A stretch of DNA of 64,000 nt. Source: Bacteroidota bacterium (GTDB lineage Bacteria; Bacteroidota; Bacteroidia; Bacteroidales; Dysgonomonadaceae). The notes below the pieces were generated by a model that was not told the origin of the DNA, ran no database searches, and saw only the letters and a program-made list of their open reading frames with translations. Of this stretch, positions 35,111-44,180 are shown in pieces. The translations under genes and the position numbers were made by a program. Location of the stretch: positions 1 through 64,000 of the forward strand of contig JAFADY010000021.1 in assembly GCA_023424395.1 (NCBI GenBank). Reading direction: 5' to 3'. Every line of letters starts with the position of its first letter. Within the stretch, counting starts at the first letter, position 1.

Positions 35111-35974
35111 TTATTGTTTTAGAATCTGATTTCGGGGAACTGAATTTTTTATTTTGGATACTATTTTTACGCATTCTACGGCTTCTTTCACATCGTGCAC
35201 CCGCAACATATCGGCTCCCGATAAAAGAGAATACGTATTTAAAACGGACGTTCCGTTTAAACTTTCCTGAAGCGAGCTTCCGAGCATCTTATAAATCATC
35301 GATTTTCGGGATATGCCCACCAATATCGGGAGTTCAAAGTTATCAAAATATTTTAAATATGCCATTAACTCATAGTTTTGCGTTAAAGTTTTGCTAAAAC
35401 CAAAACCCGGGTCTATAATAATATCGTTGACTCCAAGCAGATTCAGTTCCGATATTTTTTTTGAAAAATAGTACAGAACATCTTGAATGAAATTGTCGTA
35501 ACCGGTGTGCTGTTGCATGGTTTGCGGCGTTCCACGCATGTGCATGAGAATATATGGCACGTTGAGTTTGGCAACGGTTTCAAACATGTTTTCATCTATT
35601 TGTCCGCCGGAAATATCATTGATAATATTGACGCCGTATTTTTCCACGGCGCATTGCGCCACTTCGGCATAGAAAGTATCTATCGATAAAACGGCATCGG
35701 GAAATTCCTTGCGAATAATTGACAAAGCAGGTTCTAATCGTTGAATTTCTTCTTTTGCCGAGAGGAACTGCGAAGTGGGCGTAGTGGATTGCGCGCCTAT
35801 ATCGATAATTGTTCCGCCTTCGCTCAGAACTTGCCCGGCGCGCTCCACAATTTCTTTTTCGGTTTGCTTACGGCTCCCCGAAAAAAAAGAATCGGGCGTG
35901 ATGTTCATGATTCCCATCACCGCAGGTGTGGAAAGGTCGAGCAATTCGCCGTTTATGTTGATTGTTTTAGGCAT
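35111..35974 (-). CDS. folP: Dihydropteroate synthase
   Basis: Joins p-aminobenzoate to the pterin in folate synthesis; the target of sulfonamides. It is 287 residues in a TIM barrel. The motifs are MGIMNITPDSFFSG near the N-terminus, IDIGAQSTTP (pterin-binding loop), LSIDTFYAEVA, NIINDISGGQ and IIDPGFGFSK, all as expected. It begins right after the nadB stop and is followed by cdaA after one base, so nadB-folP-cdaA form a tight operon. No resistance-type insertions are obvious, but that cannot be judged without alignment. Confidence 0.96.
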   Translation of the reverse strand: MPKTININGELLDLSTPAVMGIMNITPDSFFSGSRKQTEKEIVERAGQVLSEGGTIIDIGAQSTTPTSQFLSAKEEIQRLEPALSIIRKEFPDAVLSIDTFYAEVAQCAVEKYGVNIINDISGGQIDENMFETVAKLNVPYILMHMRGTPQTMQQHTGYDNFIQDVLYYFSKKISELNLLGVNDIIIDPGFGFSKTLTQNYELMAYLKYFDNFELPILVGISRKSMIYKMLGSSLQESLNGTSVLNTYSLLSGADMLRVHDVKEAVECVKIVSKIKNSVPRNQILKQ

Positions 35975-37555
35975 TTAAAGCGTGGAGTTTGGTTTTTTAT
36001 CGGGATAATCGATGGTGTAATGCAAGCCGCGGCTTTCTTTTCTCGCCATAGCCTGTTTTATAACCAAATATCCTACTTTTATGATATTACGCAGTTCGCA
36101 AATTTCGCGTATAACCTCCGATCGTTGGAAAAGGTCTTCCGTCTCACGGAAAAGGATGTTGAGCCTGTCCATCGCTCGCTGCAAGCGCATATCGGAACGG
36201 ACAATGCCGACATAAGACGACATGATTTGTCCCACCTCTTTATAATTTTGCGTAATAAGCACCATTTCTTCGGTTGATGTGGTTCCTTCGTCGTTCCACG
36301 CCGGAATATTTTCCTGGAAAGGATAATCTTTGAATCTCGGGATGGCGTGTTTGGCGGCCGAATCGGCAAACACCACCGCTTCGATCAACGAATTCGATGC
36401 CAATCTGTTTGCTCCATGCAGTCCGGTGCAAGCGCACTCGCCGTTGGCATACAGCCTGTTGATACTGGTTTCCCCATCGATATTCACCAGAATGCCGCCG
36501 CATAAATAATGCGCCGCAGGCGCAACGGGGATCATGTCTTTGGTAATATCGATGCCGTACGATAAGCATTTTTCGTAAATACTCGGGAAATGCTCTTTTG
36601 TTTCTTCGGGGTTTTTGTGAGTAACATCCAAGTAAACGTGTTCATCGCCTCGGGTTTTCATTTCCGTATCGATGGCGCGGGCCACAATATCGCGCGGCGC
36701 GAGCGATAATCGATCATCGTATTTGTGCATAAATTCCTTTCCGTCTTTGGTTTTGAGTACGCCGCCGTATCCGCGCATGGCTTCGGTAATTAAAAACGAC
36801 GGGCGTACGCCCGGATGATATAAAGCGGTGGGATGAAACTGCACAAATTCCATGCCTTTCACTTCGCCTTTCGCGCGCGAAACCATCGCTATTCCGTCGC
36901 CGGTAGCTACAAGCGGATTGGTCGTGTTCAGATAAATGCATCCGATACCTCCGGTAGCCATCATCGTTACCCGGGCGAGGAATGTATCTACCCGATTTGT
37001 TTCCATATCCATAATGTATGCACCGTAGCATTCGATCTCCGGCGTATGGCGTGTAACAATTTGCCCCAAATGGTGTTGGGTAAGTATCTCTATTGTAAAA
37101 TGATTATCGAAGACTTCAATATTCGGATGGTTGCGAATGGTTTCAATCAAACTCGTTTGAATTTCGGCTCCGGTTTTGTCTTTATGATGCAGAATACGAA
37201 ATTCGGAATGTCCGCCTTCTTTGTGCAGATCGAAGTTTCCTTTTTCATCTTTATCGAAGTCAACACCCCAGCTGATCAGTTCATTTATTTGCGCTGGAGC
37301 TTCCCTCACCACTTTTTCCACTACATCAATATCGCATAAACCGGCGCCGGCATCCAAAGTATCGGCAATATGTTTTTCGAAATTGTCCCAAGGCGTGGTA
37401 ACGGAAGCAATACCGCCTTGCGCGTAATAAGTATTGGCATCCTCCAAAGTGGTTTTGGCAACGATGGCAACTTTACCGTATTTTGCCACTTTCAGCGCAA
37501 AGCTCATGCCGGCAATGCCTGAGCCGATAACCAGAAAATCGTATTTGTGAATCAT
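35975..37555 (-). CDS. nadB: L-aspartate oxidase
   Basis: FAD enzyme that oxidises L-aspartate to iminoaspartate in de novo NAD synthesis. It is 526 residues. The FAD-binding GSGIAGMSFALKVA lies at 12-25, the family signature is YYAQGGIASV near 48-57, and the substrate region includes EFVQFHPTALYHPG, then APAAHYLCGGI and the GLHGANRLASNSL flavin segment. The C-terminal helical domain is complete. It is the first gene of the nadB-folP-cdaA operon, preceded by TAAATTTG on the minus strand at 37583-37590. nadA and nadC are not in the window. Confidence 0.95.
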   Translation of the reverse strand: MIHKYDFLVIGSGIAGMSFALKVAKYGKVAIVAKTTLEDANTYYAQGGIASVTTPWDNFEKHIADTLDAGAGLCDIDVVEKVVREAPAQINELISWGVDFDKDEKGNFDLHKEGGHSEFRILHHKDKTGAEIQTSLIETIRNHPNIEVFDNHFTIEILTQHHLGQIVTRHTPEIECYGAYIMDMETNRVDTFLARVTMMATGGIGCIYLNTTNPLVATGDGIAMVSRAKGEVKGMEFVQFHPTALYHPGVRPSFLITEAMRGYGGVLKTKDGKEFMHKYDDRLSLAPRDIVARAIDTEMKTRGDEHVYLDVTHKNPEETKEHFPSIYEKCLSYGIDITKDMIPVAPAAHYLCGGILVNIDGETSINRLYANGECACTGLHGANRLASNSLIEAVVFADSAAKHAIPRFKDYPFQENIPAWNDEGTTSTEEMVLITQNYKEVGQIMSSYVGIVRSDMRLQRAMDRLNILFRETEDLFQRSEVIREICELRNIIKVGYLVIKQAMARKESRGLHYTIDYPDKKPNSTL

Positions 37556-37582
37556 ATATCTCTCTAAGTTTATTTAGGATTA

Positions 37583-37590
37583 CAAATTTA
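37583..37590 (-). promoter_or_regulatory. -7 element of the nadB-folP-cdaA operon
   Basis: TAAATTTG on the minus strand matches TAnnTTTG, 28 bases before nadB. The rest of the 37556-37757 gap is AT-rich and holds the divergent upstream region of the next gene, with a near-match TACTTTG at 37709-37715. Confidence 0.55.
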
Positions 37591-37757
37591 AGTATTTATG
37601 TTTAATTATGAATTTAATTTATCGGGAAATGAAAGTCCTTATGCGCCAAATTCTTTAAAATAATAGTTAAATATCAGCGATTTATTTCAATCTTTGCGAA
37701 ATAATATTTACTTTGTACGTACGTAAGATACTTAACAATTAAATATTTTCGAAATAT

Positions 37758-39029
37758 ATGAAAAAGCTTATTATTATATCCGTTTTCTTATCGTTGCTCT
37801 CCTTTTCGGTGGTTTTGGCAGGCGATAAAGAAGTTTTGCAAGATGCCGTATATACATTGCGCGGACGGGTATTGGCAGGAGATACCAAAAACCCATTGGT
37901 GAATGCCAGCGTTACAGTTGTGAATTCTAATATATCTACGGTTACCAATGAAGATGGATATTTTTCGCTTCGCGTTCCGGGTTCGGCAAGAAATTCGCGT
38001 ATCATCATTCGTTATTTGGGATACGAGAATCTGCAAATTCCTGTTGTAACACTTATAGATAAGGTGAACGAGCACATTATGCTCACGCCATCAGCCATCG
38101 AACTGAGCGAATTGCAAGTTGTGTCGGGCGACGGAAGAGAACTTATACAGGAAGCATTGAGGAAAATTCCGACGAATTATCCTACAGACCCGAATATGAT
38201 GGTGGCTTTTTACAGGGAATCCATCAAAAAAGGATCTAATTACATTTCGTTGGTAGAAGCGGTTTTAGATGTTTACAAAGCATCGTATCGTTCATTTGAA
38301 AACGACCAGGCAAAAATATATATCGGGCGAAAGGCCACCGATATTTCTCCACGCGACACGGTTTTACTAAAATTCCAAGGTGGCATCAGTACGGCATTTT
38401 TGCTGGATGTTGCCAAAAACCCCGAAATTGTTTTCGGAGAAAAAGGCGATGAGTATGAGTTCAAGATCGAGCGAATGATCAATATCAATAACAAACCGCA
38501 CTACATCATTCATTTCAATCCGCGCGAAGGAATAACCGATATATTGTTTCGCGGAACGGCATTTTTGGATGCGCAATCGCTCGCTTTTTCGAGGATGGAG
38601 TTTAACATGAACGTGGAAGATAGAAAAGATGCCGCTAATATTTTTATCAGAAAAAAACCGGCGAGAATGAAAGCAGATATTGACAAAGCTGCTTATGCCG
38701 TGGATTTTATTGAAAAGGACGGTAAATGGTACTTCAATTACAGCAGTACGGAAGTGGTATTCAGGGTAAGATGGACAAACCGGTTTTTCGGACTTTTTTC
38801 AACCATGTACACCATTGGCTCGGAAATGGCGATAACGGATAGGTATGACGAAAATGTGACCAAATTCCCGCGGGCAGAACGTATTCGCTCAACCGATGTT
38901 ATCGCCGAAAAAGTAGAACATTTTCAAGACCCCAATTTCTGGGGAGATTATAACGTGATTGAACCCGATATTGAAATTACAAACGCCATAAAACGATTGA
39001 GCAATAAATTGTTGAGGAGAGAAAGATAA
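37758..39029 (+). CDS. Exported protein with carboxypeptidase-regulatory-like domain
   Basis: A 423-residue envelope protein. The signal peptide (cleavage near VVLAGD, residue 22) is followed by a CarboxypepD_reg-like beta-sandwich (LRGRVLAGDTKNPLVNASV, then YFSLRVPGSARNSRIIIRYLG, ending about 125). A longer domain with helices and strands follows (REAL to FKIERMININNKPHYIIHF) without TonB plug or barrel features. The N-terminal domain is the one found on TonB receptors, but here it stands on a soluble or lipid-facing body. The role is unknown. It is a single gene; rpsO follows with its own promoter. Confidence 0.78.
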   Translation: MKKLIIISVFLSLLSFSVVLAGDKEVLQDAVYTLRGRVLAGDTKNPLVNASVTVVNSNISTVTNEDGYFSLRVPGSARNSRIIIRYLGYENLQIPVVTLIDKVNEHIMLTPSAIELSELQVVSGDGRELIQEALRKIPTNYPTDPNMMVAFYRESIKKGSNYISLVEAVLDVYKASYRSFENDQAKIYIGRKATDISPRDTVLLKFQGGISTAFLLDVAKNPEIVFGEKGDEYEFKIERMININNKPHYIIHFNPREGITDILFRGTAFLDAQSLAFSRMEFNMNVEDRKDAANIFIRKKPARMKADIDKAAYAVDFIEKDGKWYFNYSSTEVVFRVRWTNRFFGLFSTMYTIGSEMAITDRYDENVTKFPRAERIRSTDVIAEKVEHFQDPNFWGDYNVIEPDIEITNAIKRLSNKLLRRER

Positions 39030-39094
39030 TTTTGCCTCCTATAATTAAAAATATGCTTCAGGCGAGGCTCCAAAGAGAAAAAAGAGGAAAACTA

Positions 39095-39125
39095 TTTGTA
39101 TTTAAAAAAATTAGCCTTAACTTTG
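39095..39125 (+). promoter_or_regulatory. Promoter of rpsO
   Basis: TTTG at 39095-39098, 19 bases, then TAACTTTG at 39118-39125: a textbook Bacteroidota promoter. It leaves a leader of about 38 bases, too short for the usual S15 autoregulatory fold to be recognised with confidence. Confidence 0.85.
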
Positions 39126-39169
39126 CAGCCCCTAAAAACGGGATATTAATATTTTATTACAAACAATTT

Positions 39170-39439
39170 ATGTATTTAGATTCTGAAAAAAAGAAAGAAA
39201 TCTTTGCAAAACACGGAAAGTCTAACACTGATACCGGCTCGCCTGAAGCGCAGATAGCATTGTTTTCATACCGTATTTCGCATTTGACTCAACATTTAAA
39301 GTCAAACAAAAAAGATTATAACACGGAACGTTCTTTGAGAATTTTAGTTGGTAAACGTCGTCGTTTGCTGGATTACCTGATAGAAAAAGATATCGAAAGA
39401 TACAGAGCTATCATTAAAGAATTGGGTATCAGAAAGTAA
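39170..39439 (+). CDS. rpsO: 30S ribosomal protein S15
   Basis: Binds 16S rRNA and helps build the small-subunit platform. It is 89 residues, the exact family length, starting MYLDSEKKKEIF. The conserved core NTDTGSPEAQIALFSYRI, then LTQHLKSNKKDYNTERSL, and finally LVGKRRRLLDYL is complete. Longer in-frame starts upstream (from 39032) are rejected because they precede the promoter and lengthen the protein beyond any S15. A terminator follows within 25 bases. Confidence 0.98.
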   Translation: MYLDSEKKKEIFAKHGKSNTDTGSPEAQIALFSYRISHLTQHLKSNKKDYNTERSLRILVGKRRRLLDYLIEKDIERYRAIIKELGIRK

Positions 39440-39454
39440 AATTTTCAACAAAGC

Positions 39455-39492
39455 AAAAAAAGAGTGAATAAAAAATTGTTCACTCTTTTTTA
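39455..39492 (+). terminator. Intrinsic terminator after rpsO
   Basis: AAAGAGTGAA and TTCACTCTTT arms surround an AT loop; a T run follows. It ends the rpsO transcript. Confidence 0.85.
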
Positions 39493-39558
39493 TTTTCAAC
39501 ATATTTTCCGAAATGAAAAAACATATTGTAAAATAGTGTTATAAAACATGTTTTTTTG

Positions 39559-39590
39559 TTTGGCAGATTATGAAACATCCCTTACTTTTG
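39559..39590 (+). promoter_or_regulatory. Promoter of a candidate small RNA
   Basis: TTTG at 39559-39562, 20 bases, then TACTTTTG at 39583-39590, matching TTTG-N-TAnnTTTG. No protein gene lies downstream on this strand before the terminator at 39652-39684. Confidence 0.7.
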
Positions 39591-39596
39591 TATCGA

Positions 39597-39684
39597 TAAC
39601 CTAAAACAATCTTTTTTACCTTAATTACTAATCCGTAAAACCAAAGACAAAAGAGGTCATCTCGATCGAGGTGACCTTTTTTTT
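39597..39684 (+). ncRNA. Candidate small RNA, about 85-90 bases
   Basis: A good promoter (39559-39590) and a strong terminator (39652-39684) on the same strand frame a stretch with no open reading frame of note. The predicted transcript has an unstructured A/C/T-rich 5' half and a 3' terminator hairpin, a common small-RNA layout. The next plus-strand gene is about 3 kb away, so this is not a leader. Start and end are estimated from the promoter and the T run. No known RNA family was recognised. Confidence 0.5.
39652..39684. terminator. Strong hairpin terminator of the small RNA
   Basis: AGGTCATCTCGA and TCGAGGTGACCT pair over 12 bp (one G-U wobble) with almost no loop, followed by eight Ts on the plus strand. 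On the minus strand it may also help end the GNAT gene, although the T run there is weaker. Confidence 0.85.
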
Positions 39685-40552
39685 ATTCCATCATATAAGC
39701 AATCAAAGGTTCTTTTTTAGAAAAGATATGTTGCAAATCTTCCTGAAAATCCGGCAGACTATATCCCAAAAGAAATTGTGTCAATTGCTTAATATCCAAC
39801 GAGAAATGAAGATGTTGTTTTGTGTATTTTTTAGAAACTTTTCCTTGATCGATTACAAAAAATCCGTTATTTTGCTCAAGTAATGTATCCGTGATTTGTA
39901 GCGAAAAAGTTTTTGACGGATATTTTTTCGTGAAAAGCCAAAGCAAATTTTCAACATTTATGATACGCGACATACCGATAAGGCTTTTTTTCGACGGATA
40001 GCCGAAAAGTTTTGCCTCTTCTACAATAGCTACAAAATCGTCAAATGTTTTTTGAACAGTCATATCGCGAGAGCGAAAAAAAGAGTCGAAACGTTGGTAA
40101 GCGTGATTTATATCGGATGAAGCAGACAGTATTTGCTGCAAATTGGGGAGCGGAGCTCCCAAATCAAACGTTTGGATGAATCCAAACGGTTCGTAAAACT
40201 TAAATAAACTTTCATCCTGAGGCACTAAAATTCCTAAACAAGCGCCTTTTTTTCCCATTTCATCGAAAGATTTTTCAATCAGCGCAGCCATAAAACCTTT
40301 TTTTCTGGCATCAGGCAAGGTGCATAAACCCGACAAATAAGCAATGGGAATTTCAGTATCGTGAAAAGTTAAATTAAACGGCAGCATTTGCAACGATGAA
40401 ACCGCTTTACCTTCGTGGAAATATATAAGCGTATTTTCGTTTTTGTATTTCCTGCGGAAATAAATATCCATATAATCGTCCGAATCGCCGAAACATGTCT
40501 TCCACATATTCCAAACCAATTGTTTATCAGTATTATCGGCGTATCGGATCAT
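39683..40552 (-). CDS. GNAT-family N-acetyltransferase
   Basis: Predicted acetyl-CoA-dependent N-acetyltransferase, 289 residues. The GNAT core covers about residues 1-135. It contains the strand IPIAYLSGLCTLPDARKKGFMAAL, with the acetyl-CoA loop in DARKKGFMA, then GKKGACLGILVPQDESLFKFYEPFGF in two parts, as in Eis-like enzymes. The C-terminal half has alpha/beta features resembling a sterol-carrier-like domain, as in Eis. The substrate is unknown. It follows the DUF2156 gene by 3 bases, so the two form an operon; both belong to the wider acyl/aminoacyl-transferase fold group. Confidence 0.85.
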   Translation of the reverse strand: MIRYADNTDKQLVWNMWKTCFGDSDDYMDIYFRRKYKNENTLIYFHEGKAVSSLQMLPFNLTFHDTEIPIAYLSGLCTLPDARKKGFMAALIEKSFDEMGKKGACLGILVPQDESLFKFYEPFGFIQTFDLGAPLPNLQQILSASSDINHAYQRFDSFFRSRDMTVQKTFDDFVAIVEEAKLFGYPSKKSLIGMSRIINVENLLWLFTKKYPSKTFSLQITDTLLEQNNGFFVIDQGKVSKKYTKQHLHFSLDIKQLTQFLLGYSLPDFQEDLQHIFSKKEPLIAYMME

Positions 40553-40555
40553 GAA

Positions 40556-41455
40556 TTATTCTTTAAATCGGGCGTTGTATTTTTCGAGTATAATATCGGG
40601 TTGATAAGAAAGTTTCGCTTGCCGCAAATTTTCAATACCCATGTCTTCTTCCCGGTTTATATACTCGAATTCAGCGGCTTCATTCTCGATAAATTGCTGA
40701 TTTATTATATTATAAGCGCCGTGTATGGAAGTGAAAGCCTTTTCAACATGAACAATAAAAGTATCACGTGTAAGCGGCTCTCCTACAGAAAAGGCAGCGA
40801 TTTTATTATCAACACAAATAAGCCCGCCTTTTAAGCCGAAATATTCAAAATTTTCGAGCATCAAAGTAGTGGCATAGTCATCGTAAACAAGTGATGGGTC
40901 TTTGTCTTCTTTGTTCATCTTCATCCATTTATCCAGCATATTTTTACATTCTTCAACCAAAACAGGATTTCCCGTAAGGGACTTATACGTCCATTTGTTT
41001 TCTCTTTTAAATCGATTGATGTGATTGCGTTTGCTCTGTAACTTCCTTCCTTTCAAACTAATAAGTTTTTCAGAATTATAAATATAATCCGAAACGCTTC
41101 GGTTTAATTTGTAATCGAAAGTTCCGGGCATAACATTTTCTACTTCCTCAATCATTTCCTTAGTTAATCCCCTCATCTGAAAACGCCCTTCGTTATTCTT
41201 GTGGTCTTCTATTAAAATTTCGACGGCTCCCTTTAAATTTCCCAAGCCCACGGGTTTTAAATAAGAATTTCGGCCGTTATTGTCTTTGAACCGAATAAAC
41301 AACCAGTCATCGGTTGTTGCAAACTGTGTAGAGAACTTTCCTCCCCACGAAAACAAATTGGTGAAACAGAGGTCGGATGCGCGATAATTTTGGTTTGATA
41401 AGTATTTATCTATTGTTTTTTTATCTTCGAGTTCGATAGTTTTGAATGTCAACAT
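40556..41455 (-). CDS. DUF2156-type protein (LPG-synthase-like domain)
   Basis: A 299-residue soluble protein of the DUF2156 family, related to the C-terminal aminoacyl-transfer domain of phosphatidylglycerol lysyltransferases (MprF). It has no membrane helices, so it would act as a soluble aminoacyl transferase if active. Features are NYRASDLCFTNLFSWGGKFS, then LISLKGRKLQSKRNHINRFK, a basic segment typical of the family, and AFSVGEPLTRDTFIVHVEKA. It starts 114 bases after the trpS stop on the same strand and leads into the GNAT gene. The substrate (lipid or peptide) is not known. Confidence 0.82.
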   Translation of the reverse strand: MLTFKTIELEDKKTIDKYLSNQNYRASDLCFTNLFSWGGKFSTQFATTDDWLFIRFKDNNGRNSYLKPVGLGNLKGAVEILIEDHKNNEGRFQMRGLTKEMIEEVENVMPGTFDYKLNRSVSDYIYNSEKLISLKGRKLQSKRNHINRFKRENKWTYKSLTGNPVLVEECKNMLDKWMKMNKEDKDPSLVYDDYATTLMLENFEYFGLKGGLICVDNKIAAFSVGEPLTRDTFIVHVEKAFTSIHGAYNIINQQFIENEAAEFEYINREEDMGIENLRQAKLSYQPDIILEKYNARFKE

Positions 41456-41510
41456 AAAATTCGGTGTACTTTTTTCTTATAGATTCTGAAACAATTTATT
41501 GGGGCGAAAA

Positions 41511-41545
41511 GTTTAAAAAGCGGAATGGCCAAAGCCATTCCGCTA
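41511..41545 (-). terminator. Intrinsic terminator after trpS
   Basis: GCGGAATGGC and GCCATTCCGC (41520-41543) pair perfectly over 10 bp with a CAAA loop. The T run lies on the minus strand side, ending trpS before the DUF2156 gene. Confidence 0.85.
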
Positions 41546-41569
41546 CAAATATATGTGCTCTTTAGTAAA

Positions 41570-42559
41570 TTAAAAGTTTTTAAAACCCATTATTTTCCGC
41601 ACATCTGAAATAGTTTTCGATGCACTTTCCCTGGCTTTTTCAGCTCCTTCTTGTGTTACCTTGTGCAAATATGCCTGGTTTTTCTCTATTTCGATAATCC
41701 TTTCCCGAATGGGAAGGGTGACTTTGATAATATCTTCGGCTAACTGTTTTTTCATGTCGCCATACCTGATCTCGCAAGTGTTCCATTTGTCTTCGTAATG
41801 CAGCACCACATCGGGAGTGGAAACTACCCGCATGATGGTGAAAAGGTTTTCGATGTAATCGGGTTTTGCGGAATTAGGTTCGGTGGGGCCGGAGTCTGTA
41901 AGAGCCTTTTTAACCTTTTTCTCAATATTTTTTGGGCTATCTGATAAATAAATGGCATTTCCTTCCGATTTGCCCATTTTGCCGCTACCGTCTAATCCGG
42001 GAATTTTTATTAATTCCTGTCCAAAATTATAGGCTATCGGTTCTTTAAAATACTCTATTCCGTAGAAATTATTGAACCTGCGCGCAAATTTACGCGTCAT
42101 CTCCAAATGTTGTTCCTGGTCTTTGCCGACAGGCACTTTATCTGCATTGTGAATTAAAATATCGGCAGCCATCAGCGTAGGATAAGTTAATAAACCGGCA
42201 TTTACATTTTCGGGTTGCTTTCGGGCTTTTTCTTTAAACGATGTGGTTTTTGCCAATTCGCCCATGTATGCATGCATATTCAAATAGAGATAAAGCTCCA
42301 TAGTTTCCGGCACATCGCTTTGGATATAGATGACCGATTTATCCGGATCAATGCCTGCTGCCAAATAATCGACCAAAACGTTTTTAACATTATCGTGTAA
42401 TATACCCGGATCCGGATGCGTTGTCAGAGAGTGAATATCCGCTATAAAAAAATAGCAATTATTCTCTTCCTGCATCTTGATGAAATTGCGCAAAGCGCCG
42501 AAATAGTTTCCTAAGTGTAAATTTCCTGTCGAACGTATGCCACTAAGTACCGTATCCAT
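41570..42559 (-). CDS. trpS: Tryptophan--tRNA ligase
   Basis: Charges tRNA-Trp in the cytoplasm. It is 329 residues, a normal class Ic enzyme. The N-terminus reads MDTVLSGIRSTGNLHLGNYFGA, where GNLHLGN is the HIGH-type ATP motif. KMGKSEGNAI is the KMSKS-type loop. VGKDQEQHLEM and the C-terminal helices are as usual. It is preceded on the minus strand by TAAATTTG (42605-42612). Divergent from the polysaccharide locus. Confidence 0.97.
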   Translation of the reverse strand: MDTVLSGIRSTGNLHLGNYFGALRNFIKMQEENNCYFFIADIHSLTTHPDPGILHDNVKNVLVDYLAAGIDPDKSVIYIQSDVPETMELYLYLNMHAYMGELAKTTSFKEKARKQPENVNAGLLTYPTLMAADILIHNADKVPVGKDQEQHLEMTRKFARRFNNFYGIEYFKEPIAYNFGQELIKIPGLDGSGKMGKSEGNAIYLSDSPKNIEKKVKKALTDSGPTEPNSAKPDYIENLFTIMRVVSTPDVVLHYEDKWNTCEIRYGDMKKQLAEDIIKVTLPIRERIIEIEKNQAYLHKVTQEGAEKARESASKTISDVRKIMGFKNF

Positions 42560-42604
42560 TTATTCTTTTTATTATTTAGTTTGCATGCTGCTTTTTGGCG
42601 AGTG

Positions 42605-42612
42605 CAAATTTA
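42605..42612 (-). promoter_or_regulatory. -7 element of trpS
   Basis: TAAATTTG on the minus strand, 46 bases before the start codon, fits TAnnTTTG. Confidence 0.55.
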
Positions 42613-42676
42613 CGTGATTTTTTCCTATAAACCTTATTGTACTATAAATAGAATTGAATTATTTGCGTTTATTTAT

Positions 42677-42684
42677 TACTTTTG
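42677..42684 (+). promoter_or_regulatory. -7 element of the polysaccharide locus (rfbA)
   Basis: TACTTTTG matches the consensus, 25 bases before the rfbA start. A degenerate TTG at 42654-42656 stands at the -33 position. No UpxY/NusG-type antiterminator gene precedes the locus. Confidence 0.65.
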
Positions 42685-42709
42685 TATGAACGATAAAAAT
42701 TAATTATCC

Positions 42710-43588
42710 ATGAAAGGAATTGTTCTTGCAGGTGGCTCCGGTTCCAGACTTTACCCGATCACAAAAGGAATTTCCAAACAACTCATCCCTATTTATGATA
42801 AACCCATGGTTTATTATCCGATTTCTGCACTGATGTTAGCAGGAATTAAAGAGATTCTTATTATATCGACTCCTGCGGATTTACCCGGATTTAAGCGGCT
42901 TTTAGGCTATGGCTCCGATTACGGCGTTCATTTTGAATACGCCGAACAACCCAGTCCTGACGGACTGGCACAAGCTTTTATTATTGGGGAAGAATTTATT
43001 GGCAACGACTCTGCATGCTTAGTTCTGGGCGACAATATTTTTTATGGACACGGATTTCCGACGATGTTGCGCCAAGCCGTGAAAGATGCCGAAGAACGCG
43101 CCATGGCAACCGTTTTCGGTTATTACGTAAATGATCCTGAACGCTACGGTGTGGCCGAGTTCGACAAAAACGGCAAGGTGTTGAGCATTGAAGAAAAACC
43201 GAAAACACCGAAATCAAATTATGCAGTGGTGGGCTTGTATTTTTATCCGAATAAAGTGATAGAAGTCGCTAAAAAAATTAAACCTTCCGCACGTGGAGAA
43301 TTGGAAATTACAACTGTCAACCAAGAATTTTTGAAAGACGGGGACTTAAAAGTTCAACTTTTTGGACGTGGATTTGCATGGCTTGATACCGGCACACACG
43401 ATTCACTCTCTGAAGCATCTAATTTTATAGAGGTATTAGAAAAGCGCCAGGGTTTGAAAATCTCCTGCTTAGAAGAAATCGCTTGGCGTAATGGATGGAT
43501 TTCAGACGAAGAATTACGAAAAATGGGTGAATCGATGAAGAAAAATCCCTATGGGCAATACTTGCTTAAATTAATTGATAATGCATAA
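42710..43588 (+). CDS. rfbA: Glucose-1-phosphate thymidylyltransferase
   Basis: First step of dTDP-sugar synthesis: glucose 1-phosphate plus dTTP gives dTDP-glucose. It is 292 residues, the usual length. The nucleotide-binding motif is [16 protein letters not shown] at the N-terminus, with [18 protein letters not shown] and [11 protein letters not shown] (metal-binding Asp) also visible, followed by the [19 protein letters not shown] segment. First gene of the surface polysaccharide locus; rfbC starts 21 bases later. Confidence 0.97.
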   Translation: MKGIVLAGGSGSRLYPITKGISKQLIPIYDKPMVYYPISALMLAGIKEILIISTPADLPGFKRLLGYGSDYGVHFEYAEQPSPDGLAQAFIIGEEFIGNDSACLVLGDNIFYGHGFPTMLRQAVKDAEERAMATVFGYYVNDPERYGVAEFDKNGKVLSIEEKPKTPKSNYAVVGLYFYPNKVIEVAKKIKPSARGELEITTVNQEFLKDGDLKVQLFGRGFAWLDTGTHDSLSEASNFIEVLEKRQGLKISCLEEIAWRNGWISDEELRKMGESMKKNPYGQYLLKLIDNA

Positions 43589-43609
43589 TTTACAAGGCAC
43601 AATTTAGCG

Positions 43610-44143
43610 ATGAATGTTATTAAAACCGAAATTGAAGGCATAGTCATCATCGAACCGCGAATTTTTAGCGATGAGCGCGGCTATTTCTTCGAATCGTTTT
43701 CGCAACGCGAATTTGAAGAAAAAGTATGCAAAACCATTTTTGTGCAGGATAACGAATCGAAATCGCGATACGGTGTGTTGCGCGGGTTACATTTCCAGAA
43801 CCCCCCTTATGCACAAGCCAAATTGGTACGTGTGGTTAAAGGCCGTGTGTTGGATGTGGCGGTGGATATTCGCGAAAATTCACCCACGTTCGGCAAACAC
43901 ATCGCTTTGGATCTTTCGGATGAAAACAAACGACAACTGTTTATTCCGCGCGGATTTGCACACGGATATGCCGTATTAAGCAACGAAGCCGTTTTTCAAT
44001 ACAAATGCGATAATTATTACGCTCCCGATTACGAAAGCGGCATTTTGTGGAATGATCCCGCGCTGAATATCGATTGGAAAATACCGGCAAAAGATATTAT
44101 TTTATCGGAAAAAGATAAGGCGAATCGTCGGATGTTAAAATGA
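43610..44143 (+). CDS. rfbC: dTDP-4-dehydrorhamnose 3,5-epimerase
   Basis: Epimerises dTDP-4-keto-6-deoxyglucose at C3 and C5. It is 177 residues in a cupin fold. The start MNVIKTEIEGIVIIEPRIF, the substrate loop FVQDNESKSRYGVLRGLHFQ with the catalytic His, VRVVKGRVLDVAVDIR, and FIPRGFAHGYAVLS are all characteristic. It follows rfbA closely. The expected rfbD reductase does not follow; an AbiE-like pair does. Confidence 0.96.
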   Translation: MNVIKTEIEGIVIIEPRIFSDERGYFFESFSQREFEEKVCKTIFVQDNESKSRYGVLRGLHFQNPPYAQAKLVRVVKGRVLDVAVDIRENSPTFGKHIALDLSDENKRQLFIPRGFAHGYAVLSNEAVFQYKCDNYYAPDYESGILWNDPALNIDWKIPAKDIILSEKDKANRRMLK

Positions 44144-44154
44144 AAAAAAACGAC

Positions 44155-44162
44155 TATCTTTA
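44155..44162 (+). promoter_or_regulatory. Possible -7 element of the AbiE-like pair
   Basis: TATCTTTA differs from the TATCTTTG form at one base and lies 18 bases before the first gene of the pair, so the pair may have its own promoter inside the operon. Confidence 0.4.
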
Positions 44163-44180
44163 CATCTCAAAAGTCCGAAT

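Noticed and set aside
37703..37735. Alternating GTACGTACGT stretch as a possible regulatory palindrome
   Set aside because: Short, simple and self-complementary by composition; nothing else supports a binding site.
39032..39169. Extended N-terminus of rpsO
   Set aside because: The extra codons precede the promoter and have no counterpart in S15 proteins.
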